38,354 nucleotides of DNA from a virus. A program made the position numbers and the translations under genes. Below the pieces are notes generated by a model. The model was not told where the DNA came from and did no database searches. It was given only the letters and a program-made list of their open reading frames with translations. Positions 14,188-23,314 of the stretch are shown one piece after another. The DNA is taken from IMG/VR virus record IMGVR_UViG_3300028840_006729, positions 1 to 38,354 of that record. The stretch is one strand, 5' to 3'. Numbering within the stretch: the first letter of the stretch is position 1; every line of letters begins with the position of its first letter.

Positions 14188-16233
14188 TTAAAGTTTTTCT
14201 CCTATCGGGACATTCTGTTTGCCTAGGATTATAGCGTCATAATCTATATCAGATATAATATAGTCTGTGTTAATCTGGTCTGTTTCGAATCTTAATTTCA
14301 GCTTTTTGCCTGTAACTCTTATAGGAATTCTTTTTACAAATTCAAGCAGTTCCTGCGCTTCGCCTATAACATCATCATCGCCTACAGAATATTCGCCTAC
14401 AGGCTCTGTTGCTATCCCTCCAAGTTCAGCTGAGCCAACATCATTACTGTCAACAGTTACTGAACTTTTCTCATCATCATCCACGAACACTTTAATTGTC
14501 AGGGCTGTTGTTGCTGCTATGAAACCGTAAACATTAATATTCCTGTATCTCTTCCTTATCGTGGGTGCATTGCCGTTAAAGTTTTTTGTATCCCATACTG
14601 TTGGTATGGGGGCATTGTCCTCGTCAGCCAATCCGGTCTCATCTTCATACAGCCTTCCTCTTACAGCTGATGATGTTATGCTTTTATTCTCCCAGAAAGT
14701 TCCGTCTCCGAAGGCTTTTCCGTCATCTATCAGCCATTTTGGATTTCCTTCTTCATCCGCTTCATTTAGATAGCCTGTTATGCAGATATTCGGGAATGAA
14801 CTGCCCACTTCTCTTACGTGGAATTTAACCAGCTGATTCTTCCTGTCATAATAGCCATTTGAATCGGCAGCAAAGCTGTCATCGATAAGAGCCTGAAGTG
14901 TGGGATTGATTTTTCGTGATATATTGGCAATTTCAGCTGTTACTGTTTCTGCAAAAGCCTTTCGTACAGACCTTATCTCCTTATTGGGAGTGAGATAAAA
15001 ACAGTCATTTCCCACTACTACTGCGCTTTTCTGGTTAACACATCCGTCTGCGCCTTTTATGGGCTCTACATTCGGCACAGCTGTAGAATTATAATCCTTA
15101 AACCCTTTCATTAATAATGCGCCTTTTATCGTAAACAGTACTGCGAATCCGCTTAGCTCCTTAACTGCTGTTGCCCTGTTCTTTGCCAGTATTTCATCTG
15201 CCCCTCCGCCTGATACTGCGCCTGAAAAGTCATATATATCAGAAGGCGAAGCAGATGTTGCAGGCTTGCTTATAAAGAATGTGTTGGGAGCTGTCGGCAC
15301 CCCTCCTGTTATCATTGAATTCAGATATAAATCTCCGAATAACGGGGTAAAATCAGAAGACTGGCTTATAGAATCCGGCTTTGTTGCCGGTTCATCGTAA
15401 CCTACAGTGGTAGCCGCCTGTGTTGCAGTTGTGGTGAGCCCTGTTGTCCATGTAGCCGTTGTTGCCCCGTTTGTCAGCGTAACCACTCTCTCATCTCCGT
15501 TGCTGAATACAACATCATAAGTTCCTGTAGAAAGAGTCCAGTTGGCAGCCAGCTTTGAAGAAGTATCACTCGCCTGAAGCTGTTTAACGATGGTTACCGT
15601 AGCCCCTGTACCCTCTGCGGTTAAACTGTCTCCTGCGTCCAGAGTAATCGTCCCTGCGACTACTGTTGCTATCGTATAAGTTCCGTCATTGCTTGCTGAG
15701 CCTGAAACAACTATCTTGTCTCCGTTTACGAATCCTGCTGTTACAAATCCATTTCCTGTATCTGTTATTGTATCAGGATTGCTGTCAACAAATGCAATTC
15801 CTGTCCCTGTTATGTTGGCAAATGTAACATTCTGTGTGGAAACCCTCCCTATCTCGTCAGTCCCGTTAAATACAAAAGCCCAGTCTTTATATTTTGTAAA
15901 ATTAGCAAGTGAGTCTACTGTTTGGGTTGTCTCTATATTGATTCCCCATGTGCTTGTGTTTACATCAAACTCATAAATATCCTGATTCCATGACACAAGC
16001 AGGGTGTCATCTGATGAGCTGTCCCTGTCAAAGCCGAATATTCCTCTTATAGGCGTTGAACCAAGGTCAGAACCCGTGGTTGAAAACCCTTTTCTTGGCT
16101 TTTTTGAATTTCCGTCAGTCCTTATATTTCTTAGGTTGTCAGGAGATTCAGACGGGTTAATCTCGTGGTCTCTCATGTCTGAATTTATGCCGCCTCCGAG
16201 ATTATCTATGCTTACTCTTTGTGTGCGAGCCAT
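14188..16233 (-). CDS. tail hub/nozzle-type structural protein, 681 aa
   Basis: The start reads like podovirus stabilisation/nozzle proteins: NLGGGINSDMRDHEINPSES, then NLRNIRTDGNSKKPRKGFS, a set of beta-propeller-like strands (DDTLLVSWNQDIYEFDV), then an Ig-like insertion near residues 140-210, and a C-terminal beta domain (PVGEYSVGDDDVIGEAQELL). P22 gp10 and T7 gp12 relatives share this opening and build the distal tail tube. The gene follows the adaptor-like gene and overlaps it by 1 base. Assignment by opening motif, size and order. Confidence 0.6.
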   Translation of the reverse strand: MARTQRVSIDNLGGGINSDMRDHEINPSESPDNLRNIRTDGNSKKPRKGFSTTGSDLGSTPIRGIFGFDRDSSSDDTLLVSWNQDIYEFDVNTSTWGINIETTQTVDSLANFTKYKDWAFVFNGTDEIGRVSTQNVTFANITGTGIAFVDSNPDTITDTGNGFVTAGFVNGDKIVVSGSASNDGTYTIATVVAGTITLDAGDSLTAEGTGATVTIVKQLQASDTSSKLAANWTLSTGTYDVVFSNGDERVVTLTNGATTATWTTGLTTTATQAATTVGYDEPATKPDSISQSSDFTPLFGDLYLNSMITGGVPTAPNTFFISKPATSASPSDIYDFSGAVSGGGADEILAKNRATAVKELSGFAVLFTIKGALLMKGFKDYNSTAVPNVEPIKGADGCVNQKSAVVVGNDCFYLTPNKEIRSVRKAFAETVTAEIANISRKINPTLQALIDDSFAADSNGYYDRKNQLVKFHVREVGSSFPNICITGYLNEADEEGNPKWLIDDGKAFGDGTFWENKSITSSAVRGRLYEDETGLADEDNAPIPTVWDTKNFNGNAPTIRKRYRNINVYGFIAATTALTIKVFVDDDEKSSVTVDSNDVGSAELGGIATEPVGEYSVGDDDVIGEAQELLEFVKRIPIRVTGKKLKLRFETDQINTDYIISDIDYDAIILGKQNVPIGEKL

Positions 16234-17147
16234 TAATTTATAATTATTTGCCTATAAATACGATTATTGCCTGAGCGGTACATATTAAACGTTTTAGGTC
16301 TTATTCCTTCCATTTTTCTCCTTGTGTTATAATTTCCCATTTTTTCCAGCTCATTATTCGCATTTTCTTCTATTTTTTCAGCCAGTCCGTCAGGGTTATC
16401 CCCTCTTTCCTGCATGGCAATGTGTGCCATTTGAAGAGGAAGAATTTTTCTTGCAAACGGGTCAGGAATTGTTGCCGTACTTCCGCTTGCTGTCATTTCC
16501 GTCTGCTCTTTGTAATAATGAAGCATTGCAGCTTTTTCCGTGCTTTTCAGGTTAATTCTCATATACTCATTTCCATCCTTATCTGTTACTATTGACCATC
16601 TGTCTGTTTCATCCCCGAATCCAAAACTTCTGTCATCTGCACTATCAACTCCATAATCCAAATCTTCAACCTGTATCATCCTGAGCGGTCTGTAATTGCC
16701 ACCCTGCGTCTGTACAGTAAGTACAGGCGAATGGCTGAAATCAGAAGGAAGCGCATACAGTATTTCAACATTTGCCCCGCTTGAATGTGCTATATCTATA
16801 TTCGTAACTCCGGTCAGAGTATTAGAAGAAACTCCTGTATAGCTTATAACATCCCCCTCACACCATATTGCGCCTGAAGAAGGAATATTATCGCTGGCTG
16901 AAATTAAATCTATAGTTATATCTGTTGTTTCAACGCCTCCGTCAAGCGTCGTTGGCAATGCTGTTACAAACAGGTACTTTGTTTTCAGAAACCACCAGTT
17001 TTTTTGCCTGCATATAGTATCCTCTGCCCTGTTGGCAAGAAGCAGAGTATAAGTCCCGCTGGTTGTAAGCCCTGGATAAACCGTAGAATTAGACGGCTCT
17101 CCTACAATATCGTAGAAATCCTGCTCAATTTGTGAAAAAGTTGCCAT
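16233..17147 (-). CDS. head-tail adaptor / tail tubular-type protein, 304 aa
   Basis: The opening ATFSQIEQDFYDIVGEPSNS and the helix LLLANRAEDTICRQKNWWFLKTK match the general pattern of phage adaptor proteins that sit beneath the portal: an N-terminal helix pair with a WW(F) motif. They are followed by a beta domain (TLDGGVETTDITIDLISASD) and a C-terminal helical region with RKILPLQMAHIAMQERGD. In short-tailed phages such a protein comes before the nozzle, as here. Could alternatively be a tail-accessory factor. Confidence 0.55.
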   Translation of the reverse strand: MATFSQIEQDFYDIVGEPSNSTVYPGLTTSGTYTLLLANRAEDTICRQKNWWFLKTKYLFVTALPTTLDGGVETTDITIDLISASDNIPSSGAIWCEGDVISYTGVSSNTLTGVTNIDIAHSSGANVEILYALPSDFSHSPVLTVQTQGGNYRPLRMIQVEDLDYGVDSADDRSFGFGDETDRWSIVTDKDGNEYMRINLKSTEKAAMLHYYKEQTEMTASGSTATIPDPFARKILPLQMAHIAMQERGDNPDGLAEKIEENANNELEKMGNYNTRRKMEGIRPKTFNMYRSGNNRIYRQIIIN

Positions 17148-17155
17148 AATTTTAA

Positions 17156-17293
17156 TTATTTTTTACGTTTTCTCTCCACACCTTTTATTCTTCCTTTCTG
17201 CCGTGAGGCATAAAAGACGCTTTCCCCCTTTTTACTGCCATACTGCTTTTTCATGGCAGACATTATTTTTTTACCCTTTTTAGTTAACGGCAT
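17156..17293 (-). CDS. small basic conserved phage protein, 45 aa
   Basis: ATG at 17293 (complement) runs to TAA 17156-17158; the peptide starts MPLTKKGKKIMSAMKKQYGS and ends RIKGVERKRKK. Basic 40-60-residue proteins with this opening (LTKKGKKI...YGxKKGExVFYAS) recur next to tail genes of many podophages; the role is unknown. It overlaps the upstream membrane-protein gene by 14 bases and lies 8 bases before the adaptor gene. Confidence 0.62.
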   Translation of the reverse strand: MPLTKKGKKIMSAMKKQYGSKKGESVFYASRQKGRIKGVERKRKK

Positions 17294-17480
17294 GATAAGT
17301 ATTTATGTATTTAGTAAACATCTGAGACAAACCTGTGGCTAAAGGAAGTACGGATACAGCCCATGCAGTATTCTCACTGGCTGCGAATGTGATAAAAGAT
17401 ATTACTAATCCCATTGCCATATTAATCTGGCACCAGAAAAACCTCTTAGCAGGCTTTGATTTTAAAAATTTTTTAAACAT
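17280..17480 (-). CDS. holin-like two-span membrane protein, 66 aa
   Basis: A basic N-terminus (MFKKFLKSKPAKRFFW) is followed by hydrophobic segments at about 20-36 (NMAMGLVISFITFAA) and 40-56 (AWAVSVLPLATGLSQMF) with a short polar turn. This is class II holin topology and size. Its place in a cluster with a coiled-coil membrane protein and small basic proteins suggests a lysis function, but no family motif proves it. No endolysin gene adjoins; the likely lysin is at 6946. Confidence 0.5.
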   Translation of the reverse strand: MFKKFLKSKPAKRFFWCQINMAMGLVISFITFAASENTAWAVSVLPLATGLSQMFTKYINTYHAVN

Positions 17481-17482
17481 AG

Positions 17483-17584
17483 TTAAGCAATTCTGTTAAT
17501 TCTTTTTCTAAATTCCCGCCCCTTTTTCCTCCTGATTTTTTTAGGATTTCTCTTAATTTTAAATTTTTTAAGTTTAATTTTCAT
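17483..17584 (-). CDS. arginine/lysine-rich micropeptide, 33 aa
   Basis: ATG at 17584 overlaps the stop of the 110-aa gene as ATGA, and the frame ends at TAA 17483-17485. About 18 of 33 residues are Lys or Arg (MKIKLKKFKIKRNPKKIRRK ...), with almost no acidic residue. The overlap suggests translational coupling. Could bind DNA/RNA or membrane, or be packaged with DNA; function unknown. Confidence 0.45.
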   Translation of the reverse strand: MKIKLKKFKIKRNPKKIRRKKGREFRKRINRIA

Positions 17585-17913
17585 TCTATTTCAGCGTTAG
17601 TTAATATTCCTTCAAGCCTTGAAACTATTCTGGAAATTTCAAATGTGTTTTGGGCGGTCTTTTCCAGCCTTATTTCGCTATTCCCCAGCCTGTCCCATAC
17701 CAGATAAAACATTCCTGCAACCACCGTCATAGTTATAGACAATATCAATGTAAAAGATTTCCACGTTACCATGCTTACAATAGCTTTCTCATTTTTTTCA
17801 GTTTTTTTAATCAGCATATCAATAGAAGTCTCTATCTGGGCGATCCTTGTCGCAGTCCTGTTTTTCCATTCGTGGTCTTCCTCCCACTTCTTTACTAGCT
17901 CTTCCAGCTCCAT
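17581..17913 (-). CDS. coiled-coil membrane protein, lysis-cluster type, 110 aa
   Basis: Residues 1-48 are a heptad-like charged helix (ELVKKWEEDHEW ... IETSIDMLIKKTEKNEKAI), 52-72 a membrane span (FTLILSITMTVVAGMFYLVW), and 73-110 another amphipathic helix. XhlA-type lysis accessory proteins have a similar coiled-coil plus single-span plan, though usually with the span at the C-terminus. The first 95 bases overlap the 3' part of the upstream 91-aa ORF in another frame. Confidence 0.62.
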   Translation of the reverse strand: MELEELVKKWEEDHEWKNRTATRIAQIETSIDMLIKKTEKNEKAIVSMVTWKSFTLILSITMTVVAGMFYLVWDRLGNSEIRLEKTAQNTFEISRIVSRLEGILTNAEIE

Positions 17914-18094
17914 AGTTAGTATATTTTTTAAGAATACTGAAAATTTCTTTTCTTGTTGCCCCTGCTATAAGACAAAACTCTATCTGGTCTACCATGGGCT
18001 TTTTGTCTGGGAAAATTTTCCCCAGATACTTAATTTCGTAACCGCACTGGCTCTCAAGTATCTCCAGTTCATCCTGTTTATTAAAATTTCTCAT
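17819..18094 (-). CDS. hypothetical protein, 91 aa, long overlap with next gene
   Basis: It starts at an ATG overlapping the stop of the 657-aa fibre gene (ATGA, 18091-18094). Residues 1-60 look folded (ELEILESQCGYEIKYLGKIF, IEFCLIAGATRKEIFSIL). The last ~30 residues (from NYGAGRASKEVG on) lie in DNA that also encodes the start of the 110-aa protein in another frame, a 95-base overlap. The tail may be a by-product of a late stop. Family not recognised. Confidence 0.5.
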   Translation of the reverse strand: MRNFNKQDELEILESQCGYEIKYLGKIFPDKKPMVDQIEFCLIAGATRKEIFSILKKYTNYGAGRASKEVGGRPRMEKQDCDKDRPDRDFY

Positions 18095-20064
18095 ATAACG
18101 CCTAAATGTTTTATGTAATTATGCGCTCCATGTTTATCTGAATAGGCAAATTTATCTCCTGCGTCCAGCTCCAGAATACTATACGATGAAGTTGTATGAG
18201 TTGTATCTGTTACAGGATTGCTTCCAGTTCCGCTTGAGTCTCCTGTGCTTCCGTCTATATACCATGTAAATGCCCCTGATGTGCTTCTGGTTATTTTAAA
18301 ATTAATCCATGTACTAAGAGAAATATAGCCTACTGAGCTAAAAGATAAATTAGTAGTAGCTCCATTATCAACCCGCCTTAGCCCTGCCTGTTCATTATTT
18401 AAAATTGCAAAATAATAACCGTCTTGTGCCGCTCCTGATATTGATTGTTTTTCAGTGGCAAATGGCATAAAAATAGTAGTATTTGCGTCTGCCCCTTTGT
18501 ACAGCCAGAAATCGCTTGTTCCATAAGCAGCCCCTGATGTATCTGCACGAAGATAATCAGTGGAAAGGTAAAGCCAGCCTGCCGTAGTGCATTCAATTAC
18601 TTTGCATACTTCTCCGTCTATTGTGTCAGTAGAAATTTTATATCTTCCTGCCGATTCTCCAAACTGCCACGGGGTATTGCTTAAAAACTGCCCCACCGTG
18701 CCTCCTTCAGTTGCAGGGCTTGCCGTTGCTACGAAATCAGTCTTAAACTGGGCTGCTCTTGCGCCTTTTTCATATTCTGCTGTTACCCATGCCTGGTCTT
18801 TTGCTTCACTGTATACTGCAGGATTAACAAGTTTTCCGTTAAGGTATAGGGTTGTAGCTCTCCAGCCTAATTTTAATGTGCCGGCAAAAGAAGACCAGTT
18901 GTCAGAAGAAGATGTTCCTGAGCCAACCAGAGTTCCGTCTATATATAATTTATTTTCCAAACTATCCATCACTCCTACTACATGATACCAGACTCCTGTA
19001 GTAACAGCTGTAGCATAAAGAGAGGCTCCTGCATTATCTATATCGTCAATTATTCTGATATTGGTAGTTGAATTTCCTATTCCCCACGAATCAGTACCGC
19101 TTGCATAATAAGTAAGAATATCACCAGTTCCGCTTAAATCATCAAATTTTACCCAAAATGAAACAGTAACATCGGTTAAAGACTGGAATCCTGTACCGCA
19201 ATCTATATAATCACTGCTTCCGTTAAATTTCAGTGAATCGCCAAGAAGTGAGTTTTCGTGCGATGTTCCCGTCAAAGTCCCGTCATTTCCGTTTCCGGAC
19301 AAGTCAGCAACCGTATTATTCACCGGTCTCATATTCCATGACCCCGTAAGAGTTGTGTCAGTTAAATCAGATAAGACACTTATTTTTGATATCCCTGTCG
19401 GTTTTTTCGACCACTGCAAAGTATTAAGTTCTGCTGTCAATTGCTGGTTTTCTGTTGTAGTGAGGATTTCTGTGAAACAGAGAACGTTGTGGATTGTGCC
19501 GTCGAAATTCAAAGCTCCGTCATACCTTGCTCCAATATAAATATTGGCAGGATTAGCTGCGCTCCATGCAGTATTATCATTAGTAAGTATCTGATTTCCG
19601 TTAAGCCATGCGTCAGTATTGCCTGTTGTACCGGAGGCTATTAAAGTATTCTTTTCTCCCACATTCCAATATGGAGAGTAGGTAGCTTCAGCTATAGCAG
19701 CTATTTGAGTATTGCCTAAGAATATTCTTAATGTATTGCCATTTGCATTATTCTGCTTATTTATAGCGTATCTGCTTCCACTAGTTGAATCAATAAATGT
19801 TAAATAAGTATTTTTATCAGTATCAAAATCAGGCGTAAACTGAATACAAATTGTTACATTGGCATTGTTGTAGATCCCCGTCCCTGTGCCTGAAATATAA
19901 TCATTGGCTCCGTCAAGTTTCAAACCGTCTCTCTGGAAAACAGGAGAACCGTTAAAAGTCCCGTTTGCCCCCGTTGCAGAAAGGTCAGCAATATGTCCGG
20001 CTTCATACGAATGCCAGAATGTGAGAGTTCCCGATGTTATTTTTTTCTGAGTAATAGAAATCAT
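18091..20064 (-). CDS. multi-domain LamG/concanavalin-like adhesin, 657 aa
   Basis: Three lectin-type jelly-roll regions are visible. Residues ~10-210: LKLDGANDYISGTGTGIYNN, then ATYSPYWNVGEKNTL, WLNGNQILT, FDGTIHNVLCF. Residues ~230-440 are classic LamG: VADLSGNGNDGTLTG, LKFNGSSDYIDCG, TVSFWVKFDD, LYIDGTLVGSG. Residues ~445-657 are a third, diverged copy with FTWYIDGSTGDSSG. The first region is closely related to both halves of the neighbouring 436-aa protein. Likely surface-binding virion protein; such folds bind glycans or other surface ligands, target unknown. Confidence 0.78.
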   Translation of the reverse strand: MISITQKKITSGTLTFWHSYEAGHIADLSATGANGTFNGSPVFQRDGLKLDGANDYISGTGTGIYNNANVTICIQFTPDFDTDKNTYLTFIDSTSGSRYAINKQNNANGNTLRIFLGNTQIAAIAEATYSPYWNVGEKNTLIASGTTGNTDAWLNGNQILTNDNTAWSAANPANIYIGARYDGALNFDGTIHNVLCFTEILTTTENQQLTAELNTLQWSKKPTGISKISVLSDLTDTTLTGSWNMRPVNNTVADLSGNGNDGTLTGTSHENSLLGDSLKFNGSSDYIDCGTGFQSLTDVTVSFWVKFDDLSGTGDILTYYASGTDSWGIGNSTTNIRIIDDIDNAGASLYATAVTTGVWYHVVGVMDSLENKLYIDGTLVGSGTSSSDNWSSFAGTLKLGWRATTLYLNGKLVNPAVYSEAKDQAWVTAEYEKGARAAQFKTDFVATASPATEGGTVGQFLSNTPWQFGESAGRYKISTDTIDGEVCKVIECTTAGWLYLSTDYLRADTSGAAYGTSDFWLYKGADANTTIFMPFATEKQSISGAAQDGYYFAILNNEQAGLRRVDNGATTNLSFSSVGYISLSTWINFKITRSTSGAFTWYIDGSTGDSSGTGSNPVTDTTHTTSSYSILELDAGDKFAYSDKHGAHNYIKHLGVI

Positions 20065-20069
20065 ATTAT

Positions 20070-21380
20070 TTAATTATCATTCCATTTTTTATCAGACTGG
20101 ATTTGAATATCATACATTTGGGTAGGGGTAATAAGGCGGGGCACTGTCCAGAATTGGTTGATGTCGCCGTCGAAATTACCAGCAGCATCATTCGCCGCTC
20201 CTATATATAAATTTGCAGGATTTTTGGCTGTCCATTCTGTAGAAGCAGATGTCAATATTTGATTTCCGTTCAGCCACGCATTTGTATTTCCTGTTGTTCC
20301 GGAAATCACTATCACATTTTTCTGATTTTGATACCAATATGGAGAATAAGTTGCTTCACTAATGTAAGCAATAACAGTATTGCCAAGATGTAAATTTAAT
20401 ACATTATTAAAAGTATTATTTGCTTTACCAAAAAGATATCTATTGCCACTCGAAGAATCAAGAATATAAATATTTTTATCCTCATCAACAGCAAAATGGG
20501 GCGTAAATTCAATCACTATCCCCACTTCTGCAGTATTGAAAACCCCTGTGCCTGTCGCTGTCATATAATCATTACTGCCGTCAAGAGTATACCCGTGCCT
20601 GTCTGATATTTTAGGAGGCGCATGCACAAGCGTAGCGTCTGCTCCTGTGCGGCTTACGTCAAGAGTTCTTGTGTTTGTTGTATCATCCTGTGCCAAGCCC
20701 ATAAGAAGATGAAAAGTTGCCTGATTTGCTAAATTAAAAGTCGTGCCGTTTGTATAATCCGCCACCTCCTGCGCTGTTAAAATCTGGTTCCAGACCTTGA
20801 ATGTGTGGATTGTGCCGTCGAAAAGAAAACTCCCAGGTGTTATTCCATAACTTCCTATCCATATATTTGCAGGATTTTTTGCTGTCCATGCTGTATTATC
20901 AGCAGTAACTATTTGATTATTGTTCAGCCATACATTAGTATTTCCTGTAGTACCTGAAACAATTAATGTATTCTTCTCTCCGACGTTCCAATATGGAGAA
21001 TAGGTAGCTTCAGCAATATCAGTAATTTCCGTATCTCCCAAAAATAATTTAAGCGTATTATTAGAGGCGTTATTTTCTTTGTTTAGCCTGTATCTTGAAC
21101 CATTTGTTGAAGTAAAAAGAAAATTAACGGTATTTGAGTCCGTATCAAAATCAGGCGTAAACTCTATCAAAATACTAACATTCGCATTATTATAAACCCC
21201 ATACCCGTCATAAGTAATATAATCATTACTGCCGTCAAGATTTGCCCCAAAGTTAATATCAGGCGCGCCTACGAGTGTTGCCCCGTTCAAAACTGTTTTT
21301 TCCGCATTCTCAAAAGTCTCGGCAAATGTACAGCCTCTCATTCTCTCTGCCGGATGTGAATTTGCAGTTAACCTGCTCAT
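20070..21380 (-). CDS. tandem LamG-like adhesin, 436 aa
   Basis: Two copies of one domain, about residues 30-215 and 225-430. Each has a (L)DGSNDY(I/M)T opening, G(T)GV(Y/F)N(N/T)A, SILIEFTPDF-type strand, SGNRYxx(K)ENN-type segment, ATYSPYW, SGTTGNT(N)xWLN(G)NQI, EWTAKNPANLYIG and a closing DG strand. The same domain is the N-terminal part of the 657-aa protein downstream, showing gene-internal and between-gene duplication. Six bases separate the two genes. Likely fibre or receptor-binding protein. Confidence 0.78.
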   Translation of the reverse strand: MSRLTANSHPAERMRGCTFAETFENAEKTVLNGATLVGAPDINFGANLDGSNDYITYDGYGVYNNANVSILIEFTPDFDTDSNTVNFLFTSTNGSRYRLNKENNASNNTLKLFLGDTEITDIAEATYSPYWNVGEKNTLIVSGTTGNTNVWLNNNQIVTADNTAWTAKNPANIWIGSYGITPGSFLFDGTIHTFKVWNQILTAQEVADYTNGTTFNLANQATFHLLMGLAQDDTTNTRTLDVSRTGADATLVHAPPKISDRHGYTLDGSNDYMTATGTGVFNTAEVGIVIEFTPHFAVDEDKNIYILDSSSGNRYLFGKANNTFNNVLNLHLGNTVIAYISEATYSPYWYQNQKNVIVISGTTGNTNAWLNGNQILTSASTEWTAKNPANLYIGAANDAAGNFDGDINQFWTVPRLITPTQMYDIQIQSDKKWNDN

Positions 21381-21402
21381 AATAAGTATAATTTAAATAA
21401 TG

Positions 21403-21672
21403 CTATTCTGCCGGTTCCCCTGCTGGCTCCGGAAGTGTGTAATCTTCCTCTGTTTTTACCTCATCAATAATCTCTGCAATCTGGTCATTGGTAAAATATT
21501 CATTGCTTACTGCATACTGATTTTGGATTTCTGCTATAATCTCCCCATACAGCTTTTTTGCGTCCGCAGGGCAAAAAGTCCTTATTGCTGATTTTATTTC
21601 ATTCTTTTTTTCGTCTGAAATAGTGTTAAGTGTTACTTCTGGGGCTGTGTAGTTTTTGCCTTGTAAATACAT
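21403..21672 (-). CDS. small helical protein, 89 aa
   Basis: The open frame extends to 21840, but that part lies inside the upstream 539-aa gene. The ATG at 21672 lies 16 bases after that gene's stop and gives MYLQGKNYTAPEVTLNTISD. The rest is helical and acidic (EIKSAIRTFCPADAKKLYGE, DQIAEIIDEVKTEEDYTL), ending in a Pro/Glu tail. No family recognised. Position among fibre genes suggests a virion or fibre-assembly factor. Confidence 0.6.
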   Translation of the reverse strand: MYLQGKNYTAPEVTLNTISDEKKNEIKSAIRTFCPADAKKLYGEIIAEIQNQYAVSNEYFTNDQIAEIIDEVKTEEDYTLPEPAGEPAE

Positions 21673-21688
21673 GATGATTGGGGGGTTA

Positions 21689-23308
21689 TTAATTAATTTT
21701 AGTAACAATAAAATTTCCTTCTGAGAATGCTGAATTTGTTGCGTCTGTATTGTTCTTAATTCCAAAATATACATGGTCATCCCTTTCAAAGAAGTCAATA
21801 GACATCCCCGTAACAGAGCCAACAGCATTTGCTGTGCCAAAACTCCTTGTTATATTGGCTCCGTCTACCAGTGAATCTCCGTTAAAAACTGCAAAATCAA
21901 ATTCTTTATTTGCCCCCGCCGCACTTACTGAGAATGCAAACGCAACTAAGTAGGCACCTCTGTGCTTAATTATTATTCCCGACCCATGCCTCCATGTTCC
22001 CGTACCGTCATCTGCCACCCATGTATCTGTTATCTCAAAGGTATCAGTCGTAACATTTGTAATCTGGAAAACTCCGTTATAATTTGTAGTTCCTGTTATT
22101 GTCAGATAATCATCCTCTGCCTGTCCATGCCCTGCGCTTGTTACTGTTACCTGTCCGCTTCCTGCGTCTGCGAATGCTGTGATTGCTCCGCTTGCGCCTG
22201 TTTCTAATTCAACATCTTTGTAAGTTGCTCCTCCTGTCAGCGTATGGACGAAATGCCATTCATTAGCTGTATCTATCGTGAATGCCCCTCCTCCTGTTAT
22301 CCCCTGCTTTCCATAAGACGTAGCTCCGGAAGCAGCGATAAAATTCACAATTCCAGTGCCTGTAATATCATCCGCAGCTGTTATACTTTCCGCTGTTGAC
22401 CTGATAGTATCCCCTGTCCCTGTCTCCGCATAATAATTATTGGTAAATCCATTAATCGTCCAGTTAACATTATTAGAGTCTATAAATCCGTTATTTGTAT
22501 CGGTATCTACATATATGCCACGCCCTGTGCCTGAACCAACGCCTATAAGATATACATACGGAGGAACAAAAGATTTTATAGAATTTGCGCCGTATTTCGA
22601 ATAATGAATTACTGTAGCTGTACCGGAATACGCAGGGTTAGCCGCAACTCCGGTAAGTGCGCTATTAGCTATCAGGCATAAAGCGTCCGCATTATCGCTG
22701 TACATCTCAAAATCATCATCCACATCTGCAACTGTAACTCTGTAATCTACAGCCTCCTTTAGTATCTCCGTTGTTCCTTCGAGTATTAAAGGCTTATGCG
22801 TATTAGCTCCGACAGCACTGCCGAGCATTGCATAATTAAGGTCAGACCTGAAAATGAAAAGCTGGTCGCAGTCTGCGTCTATAAGCGTTCCTGTTATACC
22901 GTTTGTTGAGGAAGACATCCTTACTACCGACTCTGTAATCGACATTATTCCTCCGGCTGTTGCGTCAATCACCTTAGCTCCCCCTGCTGTAACAATACTT
23001 TCAAGTGTAAGATTCGCTATTTGTGTAAGATTTGCCGCTGCTGTCAGAGCTGTTCCGCCGGATGAGCGTATCGTTATATCATGCCTTATTCCTCCTACTC
23101 CTACAAGGCTCACATAGTCTTTTGCAACAAGATTTTCCTCGTAAATTCCTGGAAATATCTGTATAGTATATTGCTTATTAGCAGAGGCGTCTGTTACCGA
23201 ATCAATAGCATCCTGAATCGGTGTGCTTCTCGTATTAGCTGAGAACATTGCATTAGACTGTCCTACTGTTATAGTCTGTCCAATCGGTAAAGGTAAAACA
23301 GGGCGCAT
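21689..23308 (-). CDS. pectin-lyase-like beta-helix tail spike/fibre, 539 aa
   Basis: Residues 25-170 show the parallel beta-helix opening of phage spikes: STPIQDAIDSVTDASANKQY, YTIQIFPGIYEENLVAKDYV, SLVGVGG, then short beta rungs (TLESIVTAGGAKVIDAT). About residues 375-440 is a fibre domain (QVTVTSAGHGQAEDDYLTIT, FQITNVTTDTFEITDTW) common in tail proteins. The C-terminus is a beta-rich tip. The fold is used by both polysaccharide depolymerases and passive spikes; no catalytic signature is obvious. Starts MRPVLPLPIGQTITVGQSNA. Confidence 0.75.
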   Translation of the reverse strand: MRPVLPLPIGQTITVGQSNAMFSANTRSTPIQDAIDSVTDASANKQYTIQIFPGIYEENLVAKDYVSLVGVGGIRHDITIRSSGGTALTAAANLTQIANLTLESIVTAGGAKVIDATAGGIMSITESVVRMSSSTNGITGTLIDADCDQLFIFRSDLNYAMLGSAVGANTHKPLILEGTTEILKEAVDYRVTVADVDDDFEMYSDNADALCLIANSALTGVAANPAYSGTATVIHYSKYGANSIKSFVPPYVYLIGVGSGTGRGIYVDTDTNNGFIDSNNVNWTINGFTNNYYAETGTGDTIRSTAESITAADDITGTGIVNFIAASGATSYGKQGITGGGAFTIDTANEWHFVHTLTGGATYKDVELETGASGAITAFADAGSGQVTVTSAGHGQAEDDYLTITGTTNYNGVFQITNVTTDTFEITDTWVADDGTGTWRHGSGIIIKHRGAYLVAFAFSVSAAGANKEFDFAVFNGDSLVDGANITRSFGTANAVGSVTGMSIDFFERDDHVYFGIKNNTDATNSAFSEGNFIVTKIN

Positions 23309-23314
23309 ATCTTA

